Assembly: GCA_037178675.1 (NCBI GenBank)
Contig: JAYMGJ010000178.1
Coordinates: forward strand, 62,001-126,000
From: Scleroderma bovista
Taxonomy: Eukaryota > Basidiomycota > Agaricomycetes > Boletales > Sclerodermataceae
Direction of reading: 5' to 3'
DNA: 64,000 bases
The notes beneath the pieces are model-generated. The model was given only the letters and a program-made list of their open reading frames with translations. It was not told the origin of the DNA and made no database searches. Both the position numbers and the translations under genes were made by a program. Within the stretch, counting starts at the first letter, position 1. The number at the start of each line of letters is the position of its first letter. Shown here piece after piece: positions 1 through 11,193 of this stretch.

Positions 1-1556
1 CCCTGGGGCCACTACATGGTCTATACATGTCAATACAGACTATGTATCCTGGCTGACAGCTATTTTGGTGGGACACTTTTTGCTGATGAGGGACTTGTGC
101 CGGTGCAGAAAGTAATGATGCCAGTTTCTCGATGGAAGTTTACCAGAGAGATCCTTGACTTGTGCTCGAAGTCTCGAAGGATGGATGGGGTTGGCAGAAG
201 ATGATGCCAATTTACACCAATCGACGAGGACATCCTCTTGTGCAGGGTGTCAATATCTGCCACTTAGATTGCACTTCCTCACGACGATGGTGAATGCCCA
301 ACCGGCAGTCACTAAGAGTTGTCCAGGATATCTGCAGAAGGTCGCACTGAGAGCAATGTCATAGTAGGAGCAATAAAAACATACATTTTGTGCTCTGGCA
401 GCAGCAGAGACCAACTTGTAGAGTCCATTGGCAAGACCATTCAATGCTGCTTGTTCTGTGACTCATAAGTGGGATCAGAGGTCGCACATTTCTTGCCCGA
501 TCGGCCACTACCTCCCTTCGACCTGCGAAGTCGGAGCAGCCCCATCAGAGCCGACACGGCGACACCACCTGTGAGAAGTTCAAACTCAGCCCCAGCATGT
601 GACACTTGGGTGACACCGTTCAGCATTTGGGCATGACAACAGCTTTTTAACTATCTTGCTCATTTCATCCTCTATTAACTTCATTCAACCTCGCAGTACT
701 CCAAAATATGCACTAGATGTATTGTGGTTGTAAAAATGTTGGTAGAATTGTGTATTTTGTGAAACTGCCGGTTGACCATGACTGCCGGACTTGTTGTACA
801 GCATAGTAGTATGTATCTAGTTATTTGTGATGTATTACCTAGTTCTAATAAACTTTTTTTTTACTCTACTGGATACAGCAGAGTGAGAGTGACTAGGAAG
901 AACTGTGGAACTAGACCAGACTGATGCTATGTACTTAGTAGTTACCTTAGGTACATTTATTGCTGTACGCTTGGAGAAGTGGTCTACATCGTGCATTCAG
1001 GTATGAAACCGCGCATTCGAGCATACCTAATCGCGCATTCAAGCACACCTAATCGCGCATTTGAGGTTACATAATCGCGCAATCAAGGATTTTTCACATC
1101 GCGGATTTTTTTGGGGTTTACAGTTCCATACCACTTGACCTGTAAGAATGGGTTCGATCAGCGGATATCATGGGAGAGGATACCTAACATGAAAGCACGT
1201 TCCGGCCTTCCATAGGCTTCCAACCTTGCTCCTCAAACCTGCAAGCGTGGCCTTGACAGAAGTTCGTCCAATTCTCGATGTCCCCGTGCGCGTGTCCGCA
1301 GCTTTGGATGATATTCTCATGTACTTGATCTTGTACGTGCGGCAGTGGAACTTGGCCCAATTTAAGCCCGTGAAATTTTGAAACCCGGTATAACCTGCGC
1401 GGGAAAACCCTTTTAGGACCTTGAAGTCATCCACAACGCCTCCATCAGCATTTTTATGGTCATTTATGTGGGTTGCGCAAGTGGTGATGAGAAATTCTAC
1501 TAAGTTGATACAATATGTGAACTACAAAAATCATGATGCGAGTGCCCCATGGAAGT
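1..1556. other. Gene-free flank, possibly decayed transposon sequence
   Basis: No reading frame here resembles a family I recognise, and none shows a convincing intron-exon pattern. The longest frames are under 100 codons and lack domain-like composition. The stretch holds a short tandem repeat (annotated separately) and an AT-rich part around 660-960 with T runs. It lies beyond the 3' end of the valyl-tRNA synthetase gene, whose last small exon ends at 1557. It may be old transposon sequence, but no ends or protein motif prove this. Confidence 0.4.
988..1097. repeat. 22-bp tandem repeat, about five copies
   Basis: Successive 22-base units begin at about 1010, 1032, 1054 and 1076, each starting with CGCGCATT or CGCGCAAT and most ending in TAAT. 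A weaker unit precedes them at about 988. The copies differ at several positions, so the array is old. No coding frame runs through it. Such arrays are common near transposon ends, but no matching second end is visible in the window. Confidence 0.7.
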
Positions 1557-4500
1557 TCACTGCAGTCGGAGAAACATCACCCTAGACTGTTGCAAAGCTG
1601 AAATTTCTGCTTCCAAAGTTCTTCGCTGAATGGACGGATGATCAGGCACACAACCGGAACACATTAAGGGTGGAGCTAACCTTCTCATCATTAGCTAGTT
1701 GAACTGCAGCTGGGACACTTTCTTCATAGTCTGGTTGAGATGTGATCTTCAAAAGCTTCTCAAGATTAAGGTTGACAGCTATGAGCTTTTTATCACATTT
1801 TGCTACCTCGGCTTCTAAATCGACAAGCCCCTGTAGGACCATGAGCTATAAGCTATTTCCACAGGATCTGAAAACCTACCTGGACAAGCAGGTATACAAC
1901 CACTGTTGGGGATAGTGTAGCTGAACCACATCCAGCTGGTAGATGTGACTGGTCTTGTACCGTCGCCACCTTGGTACAACCTTTAATTAGAGATGCCATG
2001 GTTGACGTTTGAGATTGGAAAAGCTCTGCCTCTTCACTTGTGCTGGCATGAATGAACACTATGGACGGCATCTGAAATTAAGTAAATATGACATGCGAAG
2101 AACTTACGTTGTATATCGGACTGCAAGTTATACGCTGCTGCAAGGGAGCGACCAGTGCGAAGCACAGAAAAAACAAGATCAAATTGTTGTTCCGCTTCCT
2201 CAAAGACAAAACTGGTATCCTGTGAAAGAGATGTGATAGGTACAGCTGTCCAAGCATAGGGAAATAGCATACTTGAGTTGGGTATGGTGCAATCATAATA
2301 GATGGGCCGTCATTAACTCTCCGAGGAAGCCGTTGCCACAATTCCTCCGTAACGAAAGGCATGAACGGATGTAGGAGCCTGAGACCATAATCGAGACATG
2401 TGTAAAGTGTCTGCTGCGCTGAGGCACGGGTCTTCAGATCGGCAGCGGGATCAGACATTGGTTTCATTGCCTCCTGTGGGCAGCTATTGTGAGTGCTTCC
2501 CCGCTCAAAATGAAGTACACATACAATATATACGTCACAAAGTTCATAGAGCCAAAAATTGTAGACTGCCGTTGTAGCAGCCATGAAGTTCCTTTGCTCC
2601 AGATGGGTGTTGACTTGCGCAGATGCTACGTTAAGCTTATGGAGAATCCACCTTTCCACGAGGCTTTCATCCCCGGTAGGCTAAAGCGGGGAAGGATAAG
2701 GCTAAAATCCTACACCACACACAGTGAACCTACCTTAGCAGAAGCGTTCGGAATGAATGCCGAGTCTAATTTGAGCATGGCGAATTTCGTCGCGTTGAAT
2801 ATCTTGTTACAGAACTTCCGATACCCCTCCACGCGAAGAATATCCAAGTTGATGTCACGACCTGCACAGTCATAAGTATACCTCGCACTAAATGGGCACA
2901 GAACTTACCTCCGCCGGAATAAGCACAAAGTGCGAAACGCAGCCCGTCAGTCCCGCACTCTGGTATGCCTCTCGGAAAATCTTTCTTTTGCCCTGCAATC
3001 GCCTTCGCAATTTCCTTTTCATCCAAATTACCTTCATAAAGTTTCATGTGCAGATCCTGAAGGGGTAGCCCGTGGATGACATCTAGAGGATCAACCACAT
3101 TTCCGAGACTTTTGCTCATCTTCCTGCCATGTGCATCGCGAACCATAGCGTGACAGAGCACTTCAGAGAATGGAACCTTCCCAGTAAGATAAACTCCAAG
3201 TAAAACCATGCGAGCTACCCAGAAAAAAAGTATATCCCAACCCGTCTCGAGCATACTCGCAGGATAGTAATGACGAAGATCATACGTCTAAATACAATGG
3301 ATTTGTCACCGACATTCCATGGGATCGGAGACAAACTTGCCTGGTCAGGCCAGCCCATAATTGAAAAGGGCCAAAGACCAGATGAAAACCATGTGTCAAG
3401 GACATCTTCATCCTGTTCGAGTGTGAAGCTGGCACCATTGGCTAGTACTTTCGCGCGCTCGGCCGCTTCTTCGAGAGTGCGCCCAACAACCCAGTTCTTG
3501 CCATCGTTGATCTATAGTACTATCAGATGCATAGTACTGGAATGCCATGGAGCCACGTACCTCATTATCCGACCCCTCGATTCGAACGAAATATGCAGGA
3601 CAACGGTGACCCCACCAAAGCTGACGTGAGATACACCAGTCTTGGATGTTCTCCAACCACCGGTACCAATCCGCTTCGGACTGTTTGGGACTTATCGCGA
3701 GTTCTCCACTGCGGGTCCGCTAACGAAACACATGAGGCAATTTCATTCAAGATGAGATGTCATATACCTTGATTGCCTCCTCTGCAAGCGGCTTACAGTT
3801 CACCCACCATTGTGGCTTTAAGACGGGTTCGATAATGTCACCCGATTTGCTGCAAATAGGAATTTGCATAGGATTGTCTTTCGTCTCCACGAAAAGTCCA
3901 GCCTCCGTGAGCGCTTTGATAACCCCATTCCTGGCATGGAACCTTTTCATTCCCTAAAAACCCGTGAAGTTCACCGTGAACAGCAATGAGTACGATCACA
4001 CACCTGAAACTTCTCACCCGCATTCGAATTCAAGGTTCCATCATCGTTGAGAATGTTGATGAATTCTAATCCATGCCTCAAGCCAACTTCATAGTCATTA
4101 GGATCGTGCGCAGGGGTGATTTTTACGGCGCCGGTGCCAAAGGCCATGTCTACAGCAATTTCATCGGTGACGATAGGCAGGCGGCGATCAACGAAAGGAT
4201 GTTTAGCAAATCTTCCGTGAAGGTGCTGCGCAACATATTACTGAAGTTTGAATTTCGAAGGAAATGAGTATACCTTGTATCGAGGGTCATCCGGATGTAC
4301 TGCGATTGCGGAGTCACCCAACATCGTCTCTGGTCGCGTCGTGGCAATGATAATCACCTCGTCTACGAAGATTTAACTGATGAAAATAGAGCGCTGTGAG
4401 AGCCACACATACCGGAGTCTTCAATGGGATATGCAAACGAGGTTATGACACCAAACTCAAACTTTTCCTTTGGATCATACCCTGGTACGCTAAGGAAGGT

Positions 4501-5732
4501 GCGCCCTTGTAGCTCTTTTTGTTCTACCTATGATGATTGTCAGCTGCGCGATTGTTGTTTGGAAGATTTCCGTACCTCTAGGTTGGAAAGCGTAGTATTT
4601 AACCTTGTGCACCAGTTCACAAGGCGGTTGGCACGGTAGAGGATGCCCCCTTCATGCAGTCGGCAAAATGTCTCGATAACGGCTTTAGAAAGCGACTGCG
4701 AAAAATGAGAAGAGAAGATAAGTTTATTAGAGGTGGTACATACTGGGTTCATAGTAAAGGCAACACGATCCCAGTCATAACTCCCTCCCAACCTGCGTAG
4801 TTGATTGGTGATACGAGCTTGGTAACTGTTTGTCTTGTCAGATGAGTCTTCGAACAATGGTGATCGCATACTCGTTCTTCCAGTCCATTACTTTGGCTAA
4901 GAAAGCTTCCCTGCCTAAATCGTGTCGGGTCTTCTGTTCTACTTTATATAGCCTTCGTTCCACAACTGATTGGGTCGAGATACCGGCATGATCAAACCCT
5001 GGGACGAAAAGCGTTGACTTTCCTAACATGCGATTCCTAGTGATACAATAGGTAAAATGCGGATTTAAAGTCAAAGAAGGGAGGTCCTGACCAGCGCACT
5101 AAACAATCTTGAATGGCAACAGTTAAAGCATGACCAATGTGCAAACTCCCTGTGACGTTAGGAGGGGGTGCGGGGATGACGAAGCACCCTTCTGGCATAG
5201 CGCTCCCATCGGACTGTGTCCGAGGTTTGAAAAAGCCCTGCGCTTCCCACCAATCATACCAGGCGGCCTCCACGGCGTGGGGATTGTAGCTTGCAGACAT
5301 AGGTTGAGACATATCTAGCAAATTGATCTCAGAATAGATCATGAACCTTGACATGTAGGATACCTTTCTTCTCGCCCTTTGGAGTGGTGTTGACGAAGAC
5401 CGCCTCCTCCGCTTTCTTTTCCTTCTCCGACCCCGCCTTTGTTTTTTTATCTCCAGCAGAGATGGCGGTTGCCTGCTTGAGCTGCTTTGCAGCTAACTTG
5501 GCTTCCTTCTCGAGCCTCTTTGCCTCCTTCTTAGCTGCCGATCATGATCAGAACTTGGACATATGCGACCAGATTTCCTACTACCTGCATGCTTGGATGG
5601 GGCACCATCTGGCAAAGGAGCATCTTGACTATTTGTGGCACTCTCGGCAGGCTGAGACATTTTGATAAGGTGATGGAGTGGATGTCGACAAAGAGATCTG
5701 GGCAAGAGATATCGATGCCTTGCTATAAACAT
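1557..5732 (-). CDS. VAS1: Valyl-tRNA synthetase, cytosolic and probably mitochondrial
   Basis: This class I aminoacyl-tRNA synthetase joins valine to tRNA-Val. The exons, read from 5732 downwards, give a lysine-rich N-terminal extension, the HIGH-type motif LHIGHAL preceded by PPPNVTGS (about 5160), the WWGHRCPAY block (about 3620), the KMSKS motif in [14 protein letters not shown] (about 3120), the anticodon-binding domain (about 2660-2080) and the C-terminal coiled-coil tRNA-binding arm (1842-1557). The last exon is short: after NDEK an intron is followed by RRTLEAEIS and a stop at 1557. Two in-frame ATGs exist, at 5732 and 5660. The 24 codons between them encode an arginine-rich, acid-free leader like a mitochondrial presequence, whereas the form starting at 5660 (MSQPAES) would be cytosolic. 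Yeast VAS1 works this way. The gene has many short introns and lies head-to-head with the MID1 homolog. Confidence 0.95.
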
Positions 5733-5811
5733 CCGAAGCCGAGTCAGTCGGACTCGAAAAGAACTAATCTTGCATGTTTATGTAATACAGGTACTATCGA
5801 CCGAGCCTCCA

Positions 5812-7257
5812 ATGTCTGGACAGTCCCTCGCGTTGAATTCCCTTTCGACCTTCTCCAGTTCCTCGGTCTCCAGCCCGGCCATTTTCGCCCTACCCGCCTC
5901 ATCTTTGCTGACGGTTTCCGTTGCGATATGTTCCTCGCAAGCTTCTTCCGCCCGCTTCTTCCTAACGAATGACACCGCCATTTCCCTTCCAGGACCCGAC
6001 GGCGGAATCGATGTATTCGAGATATTGCTAGTGAATGGTTACGGCCACTGGACTGGCCCAGCCGCTAATGGTGGCTCCTTGGCAATCGATAGTCTCGACC
6101 AGAGTATTTTCGAGGTTGCCGTTTCGAATAATGGTATGCTTTTGAAACCACACTTGTTATATTTTGCAGCTTCACAACCGATAGATACGATACACGAGGT
6201 CCTCGACACGTTACCCCTCTTTGGCGATACCACAGCGAACCAAGCACTGCTCTTCTCCCCTCCATTATTTACGGAAACGACACTCCAGCCAACATACCCC
6301 AACTATACTTTACCCTCCGCCAACTCTTCCATACCCGATGCCCCGAGTTCACCAGCATTTGACCTTGTTCTGGCACCTCTCACTTCACAACTAACCTCGC
6401 TCCCTCAAACGGGTTGTAGTTTAACCAATACTTCCTCGAGTGGTACAGTAAAACTCAACGACCTTTGGCTTAGGGGATCTGATGAGTGGAGATCACAATG
6501 GCTCGTCGATGGCCTCTCGCCGAGCACAAACTACACCGCCTATGTCATCCAGGACCATATCAAGGTCAGTGGACCCATATACTTTGTTACCAAATCTGGT
6601 ACGTGATTTTCCATTTGCTTCCTTGGCACCGCTGATCTTGGACGCGTAGCTGGTTTCCCTTGTCCACTTGTCCATTCCTTACCGTACTGCCGCTCCACTG
6701 CGTATGCTGTGCCATTACCTCCACCACAAGCTCCCGCGCTTGCATACAATTCCAGTATCCTGCCAAGCAGCATAAGTGATCCGCTTCTCCAATACATGAC
6801 CAATTTTACGACGATGCTCTTGACCTTCGCGTGTGGGCGCGACCTTTATTCCCCTTTGCAAACATGTGCCGACTGTCAACGCGAGTATCGCTCTTGGTTA
6901 TGTAGTGTCTCCTTCCCGCGATGTTCCGAACCCTCACCCACGTCGCAACTTGGGAGTAATTCGCAAGTTCCGCTCGCCGCTCTGCAACCCCAAGCAAGCG
7001 GGGCGACACCGAGAAACCCATTTTTCCCAGTGGTCGATTACACCTATAACTCCCTTCTTCCGTGTTTGGAGGTTTGCAATGCCGTTGACCGTGCATGTCC
7101 CAGCTTCCTTGGGATCAAATGTCCTGTCCCACAGTTTAATGCAAACACTAGCTACGGTGTAGGCTTCATAGATAGCGGTGAGGCTGGAGTAATTGGCCAG
7201 GGAAAAAGCGGCGCAGCCCAGGATAGATGGGGTAATGTATGGTGTAATCCTGGTTAG
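5812..7257 (+). CDS. MID1: MID1-type stretch-activated calcium channel subunit, 5' end unresolved
   Basis: This matches the fungal Mid1/Ehs1 family, the regulatory subunit of the Cch1-Mid1 plasma-membrane calcium channel. Exon 1 carries the extracellular N-terminal region (SLALNSLSTFS, then ARFFLTND) and ends at 6598. A 51-nt intron (6599-6649) leads to exon 2 with the cysteine-rich C-terminal region: FACGRDLYSP, CADCQ, SWLCSVSFPRCSEPSP and CPVPQFNANTSYGVGF. The first in-frame ATG is at 5812. The frame is open upstream to 5674 but contains no ATG and no signal peptide, although family members have one. The valyl-tRNA synthetase start at 5732 leaves almost no room, so the true first exon is either unseen or lost. 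The frame stops at 7257 if unspliced. A likely intron (donor at about 7253, acceptor at about 7298) would continue into GYHRPF and then into the Harbinger end. Confidence 0.85.
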
Positions 7258-7317
7258 TAGTTACTATGCCTCTCTGGTCAACATGTTTTTTTTGTAAGGG
7301 ATATCACAGGCCATTTA

Positions 7318-7390
7318 GAGCTAGTTCGGAAACCTCGAATTTCCTGATATTCACGAAGTTCCATGGTTTGGTTATGTTTTGTGTGTGGCA
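7318..7390 (+). repeat. Left terminal inverted repeat of the Harbinger element
   Basis: These 73 bases match the reverse complement of 10496-10568 at every position I compared. Similarity fades just inside the repeat, CATCTTTT here against CACCTCCC at the other end. Read in the MID1 direction the repeat is open, so it could add a foreign tail to the MID1 protein. Confidence 0.95.
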
Positions 7391-7556
7391 TCTTTTGCAT
7401 TCCGACTCAATCCCGACTGCTGAGTATGAAGCTCAGTTGACTGCCTAGACCATGGATTATCAGACCGATACTGATCATCAGAGGCTCATATGGGCCCCCA
7501 TTCTCTCTTTCGCCGCATTACTATCTCAATACACAGTAGACTCATTCATTTCTTCT

Positions 7557-8833
7557 ATGACTTCCAAACCGCCAAAAACCCAATGGCAACCTGATGAAGT
7601 TACCACCCTTGTGCACTACTTACACGCACATCGTGCGGATGCTGGAGATGGTGGAAATTTCAAGCAAACTACCTACACAGCAGCAGCAGCGCATATCAAC
7701 ACGATCTATCCAAATGCCACTCACCTGAAGACACCGGCAGCAGTGAAGAACAAGTGGACATCCTTTGTGAGTTATTGACCTACATTTGATCTACTATCTA
7801 CACCTGACGGAATTGTGCCCTAGCTTCGAAAAACATTCTTTGATATCGAGGCCTATCGAGGGAGATCAGGGTGTCATTGGGATAATGAGAAAGGTGCCAA
7901 CATCGTAGGCAAGGATGCAGAGCAAGTCTTCACCGATTATGTGAAGGTACGTTAAATCTACCCTTTATTGAAGGACTAAAAACAACTTCCTTCCAGGACC
8001 ACCCCCTCATCCGCCACTTCAAAACTTCTGGTTGGGAGTTTTATGGACTTATGCAAGATATCCTGCCGCATGGTGGCGCTCGTGGGGCAAGCGCATATGC
8101 CCCAGCAAATGTCAATGATAGTACTGCCACAAGTGTCGGGGATGGTGCTGGTGGCGTTGACAGTGCTGGTGAGGGCAATCAGGTTGATGAAGAAATGCCT
8201 GGTGCGTCAGTATCTACAGCGGTGCCATCATTACCTTTGGCACCAGTGAGTGCAAGTAGCAAGGGTAAAGAGCGTGCAGTAGGATCCCCCCCAGCTGCTC
8301 CGACTCCACCTCCTTCCAGCAACAAGCGCTCATACACGGAAATGGGCAGCAATGCTGCAGAGGATTTAGCCGCAAGCGACGTGTCTGGACTTCCCTTCAC
8401 CAATTCATCAATGTCTCGCACCAGTTCCTCAGCAAAACGTGCAAACCTGGGCTCGGCAATGAGTGCTGCCAGGTCTAGGCCCAATTCTTGCAGATCCACA
8501 TCAGCTGCACAAGAGTCCCTCATGCTCGGTTTGCAGGGATCGTTAAACCTCCTCACGACATCTATCACCTCTTCCTTTCAACGACCAGCATTGCCGTCAT
8601 CCCCTCAAGAGAGGGTTTGGGTGTTGAGGGAGCGGGCACTTGACATTTTGCAGGAGCAGGACAATGATCTCCCGAGGGAAATCAAATTGTTTGTCCGGTC
8701 ACTGGTTGCCCATGATTCTGGATTCACAGAGGTATATGTACTGACTACGGACAAAGATGAACGACGGCATTACATCATGCACGAGTATCAGGAGAAGACT
8801 GGGAATGTAGCTGCACTGAATATCGCGTTGTAG
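7557..8833 (+). CDS. Harbinger accessory protein, Myb/SANT-like DNA binding
   Basis: This is the second gene of the Harbinger element. In this superfamily a Myb/SANT-like protein helps the transposase bind the ends and enter the nucleus. The N-terminus (WQPDEVTTLVHYLHAH, then AVKNKWTSF) has the spaced tryptophans and basic helix of a SANT-like fold. Three exons are visible: the first ends at about 7767, the second encodes LRKTFFDIEAYRG through FTDYVK, and the third starts at DHPLIRHFK near 7998. The long C-terminal half is rich in serine, alanine and proline and ends with a more conserved block (ERALDILQEQDNDLPREIK). An in-frame ATG at 7452 would add 35 residues. I prefer 7557 because the SANT-like region begins right after it. 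No stop interrupts the joined exons. Confidence 0.8.
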
Positions 8834-8972
8834 TACACAAGTTTTACATACCATGTACTAGTAGCACCATCAAAATTTGCGAGTCTGCTTTTGCACTTGA
8901 ATATTGAGCGGCATGAAAGAAACAATCAAACAGGATAGTAATCGCACAAACTACAAACTACAAGCTATGCAA

Positions 8973-10434
8973 CTAGTCCAAGTCAAGGCCATTGTCAACA
9001 CTCTCCTCCTCGGCATGCCCAAGTGATGTATCATCATCATCATCATCATCAAGGTAACCCCCTTCCTGCAAAAGCTGTTGATAATTGTTCCACATTTCCT
9101 GAGCAAGTTGATCACGAAATTCACATGCCGTCTGCAATGCATCCTCAGCCAGGTCTCCCTCGACTCCTGACCCAGCACTGCCAGCCCCATGCTCATCCAA
9201 CTCATTGTAATCTTGCCCCTCCACCGGACCTTCATCACCATCATGGGTTCGTATGAAATTGTGAATAGCACACAATGCAACTGGAATGCACGCCTGTAGT
9301 ACACATTAAATACATTCAAAGTGATACAATAGAAATACATACCTGTATCTCCATGTTGTACTCGGGTGCAAGGAGAAGAATGCGAAAGCGACGCTTGAGG
9401 ACACCAAAAATACGCTCAATGACATTTCGTGCAGATGAGTGCCGGAGGTTGAAGAGTTCTTCTTTATTTGTGGGCCTATGAAGATCAGTATGGCAAAGTC
9501 AGTCAAATTGATCAGGCATACCTCAGATTTGCATGGCGCCACTCAGCAAGGTGGTAGCGAACATTCCGGTATGGAACAAGAAGCTCGGGTCAAAGTGGGA
9601 ACCTGGAGTCAGCAAGGAAAAATTTACCAGCACTGATGTGGAGGTCTTTTGAACGTGCGTCCTGATATATACGAGCATCATTTGCTGACCCCTCCCACCC
9701 AGTGAGTGCATACGTGAAATGTAAGCCAAAATTACACGCGAAGAGGCAGTTTTGGGAGACAAATCCCTTGCGGTTCCGGAACGCTGCCCGATCCATCAAG
9801 CCTGGTGCAGCATGAATGTGGCTCCCGTCCAGGGCACCAATTGCGTCCTTGAAATACGGCCAAAATCTTGGATTGTTGCGGATCTCTGTTTGGACTTCAT
9901 CAGGAGCGGGCATGTGAACATGTGTGGTGTAAAATGGCGCTGATGAGAATATAGACACCATTTTACGAAAGTATCTGGAAAGAGTGGGGTTAGTAGAGGA
10001 GAATACATTCACTGATGCACATACCGCAATATCGTCTCATTAGATCGCTGAAAACGCTCACCGGTATGCCTGATGCTAAGACCTGTAACACTCATATACA
10101 AGAATATTGCGACTTGTTCTTCGAGGGAGACAAATTTTGAGTCGTCGTGCTTCAGCTCACGAAGTGTGTCCACAAGCCTTGTGAAGATGTGGGCGTGCAT
10201 TCCGAGTTCGCAACGAATCCGCTCTGGATGGCCAAGTAGTAGCTCAATGAGCCAAGCTTCGCCCGAGAGAACTGATGTATGATAGGGTTGAGGGTTCTTC
10301 CTGACGTTGTTGCACTCGACAATAGTTGCTGTGAGGGAAATGATGGCGCTGACAAGGATTGCAGTATTTCGGAGTGCATGTTGCCGCACTTCTTCTGAGT
10401 GGTTGCCAGCTGGATCGTCAGGCTCAGTGTCCAT
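8973..10434 (-). pseudogene. Harbinger DDE transposase (HARBI1-like) with one in-frame stop
   Basis: The joined exons give a typical HARBI1-like transposase: an N-terminal helical region (MDTEPDD start at 10434; FVSLEEQVAIFLYMSVTGLS), then the DDE nuclease with ALDGSH (first D, about 9820), WEGSANDARIY (second D, about 9690) and RNVIERIFG (E, about 9430), and an acidic tail ending GLDLD at 8973. At least four exons are present, with introns near 10010-9975, 9525-9480 and 9350-9290. A TGA at 9590-9592 interrupts the frame between FLADSRFPL and PELLVPYRNV. Family members usually have a cysteine or similar residue there, so this looks like a single nonsense change. The element is probably non-autonomous now unless the stop is read through or is a sequencing error. 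Confidence 0.85.
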
Positions 10435-10495
10435 GATGAACACAGATGATGATCTAGCCGAGTGCTGCCTAGGATTGAATCTCAGACAAGGGAGG

Positions 10496-10568
10496 TGCCA
10501 CACACAAAACATAACCAAACCATGGAACTTCGTGAATATCAGGAAATTCGAGGTTTCCGAACTAGCTC
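10496..10568 (-). repeat. Right terminal inverted repeat of the Harbinger element
   Basis: This is the reverse-complement partner of 7318-7390 and is followed by the TTA target duplication. Beyond it (10572 on) the sequence resumes what should be the original downstream sequence of MID1. A fragment ATACTGCA is shared with the MID1 copy near 27625. Confidence 0.95.
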
Positions 10569-10571
10569 TTA

Positions 10572-10968
10572 TCACATCAAAAGAAATGTGATACTGCACT
10601 AGAAATCGAAGCTGGCCAGCTTGCAGTGTGATTTTACGGTCTTCCACCCCTACTGCACACTTATGACACTACGCCGAAAAAAGGGCTCTTCATCATCCCG
10701 GACAAAGGGTGGTGGTGGTGGTGGGGATAGATAACAGACTGCGCTACTGGGGAATAGGAGAAGGTTGACTTGCGGATTTTGTGGATTTTTGTGAGCAGTC
10801 GGCCCATAGCAGTCAACAAGATGTTGAAGAGGACACAGGCTGCTAGGTTCACAATTGGATAGGGAAGTAGCTTTTGTATGTATGAGCAGTACAAAGTGCT
10901 GGAGTGACCTACCTCAGATCATCTACTGTAGTACCTCAACATTTCTCACTAAAGGCACTCGAAATGCC
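10572..10968. other. Intergenic stretch without a recognised gene
   Basis: The first 40 bases look like the displaced MID1 3' end. The rest holds a GGT-rich run at about 10709-10722 and a 77-codon frame on the minus strand (10661-10894) with a hydrophobic middle. I do not recognise that frame, and it lacks supporting splice sites. Nothing else can be supported. Confidence 0.4.
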
Positions 10969-11193
10969 GCCTGCGTCGGCAGAACCCTTGCTTGCTGCAT
11001 GCACTTTAGATTGCTTAAGTTGATTACCTAATGAAGGGCGGATTTTATATTTCTCACGCTCGTCCAGAAAAGGGAACATTTTCCAAACCGGCAGGTTCTC
11101 ACAATTTAACGAACTCCCAGAACTTGAAATGCCGCCTGCATTGGCAGAACCCTTGCTTGCTGCATGCACTTTGGATTGCTTAAGTTGATTACC
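10969..11193. repeat. Direct 69-bp repeat pair around a dispersed 92-bp unit
   Basis: A segment of about 69 bases (GAAATGCCGCCTGC, then TTAAGTTGATTACCT) occurs at about 10969-11030 and again at about 11125-11193, with only a few differences. The roughly 92 bases between them (TTTTATATTTCTCACGCT onwards) recur at 17447-17545 in the same orientation. On the minus strand the whole block is one open frame in which the motif HAASKGSA appears twice around ENLPVWKMFPFLDEREKYKI. It is a dispersed repeat of unknown family, possibly a short non-autonomous element. Confidence 0.65.

Larger units (their letters stand above)
7318..10568. mobile_element. PIF/Harbinger DNA transposon, 3251 bp, with TTA target duplication
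   Basis: The element is bounded by perfect 73-bp inverted repeats that start GAGCTAGTTCGGAAACC. It is flanked on both sides by TTA (7315-7317 and 10569-10571), the 3-bp target duplication expected of PIF/Harbinger elements. It encodes the two usual proteins of this superfamily: a Myb/SANT-like DNA-binding protein (+) and a DDE transposase (-), placed tail to tail. Identical inverted repeats point to recent insertion. The insertion point lies just after the conserved GYHRPF codons of the MID1 homolog. The partial MID1 copy at 27 kb lacks the element and shows the empty site. Confidence 0.95.

Noticed and set aside
10661..10894. Hydrophobic 77-codon minus-strand frame as a small membrane protein
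   Set aside because: No supporting splice sites, no recognised family, and it lies in repeat-rich intergenic sequence.
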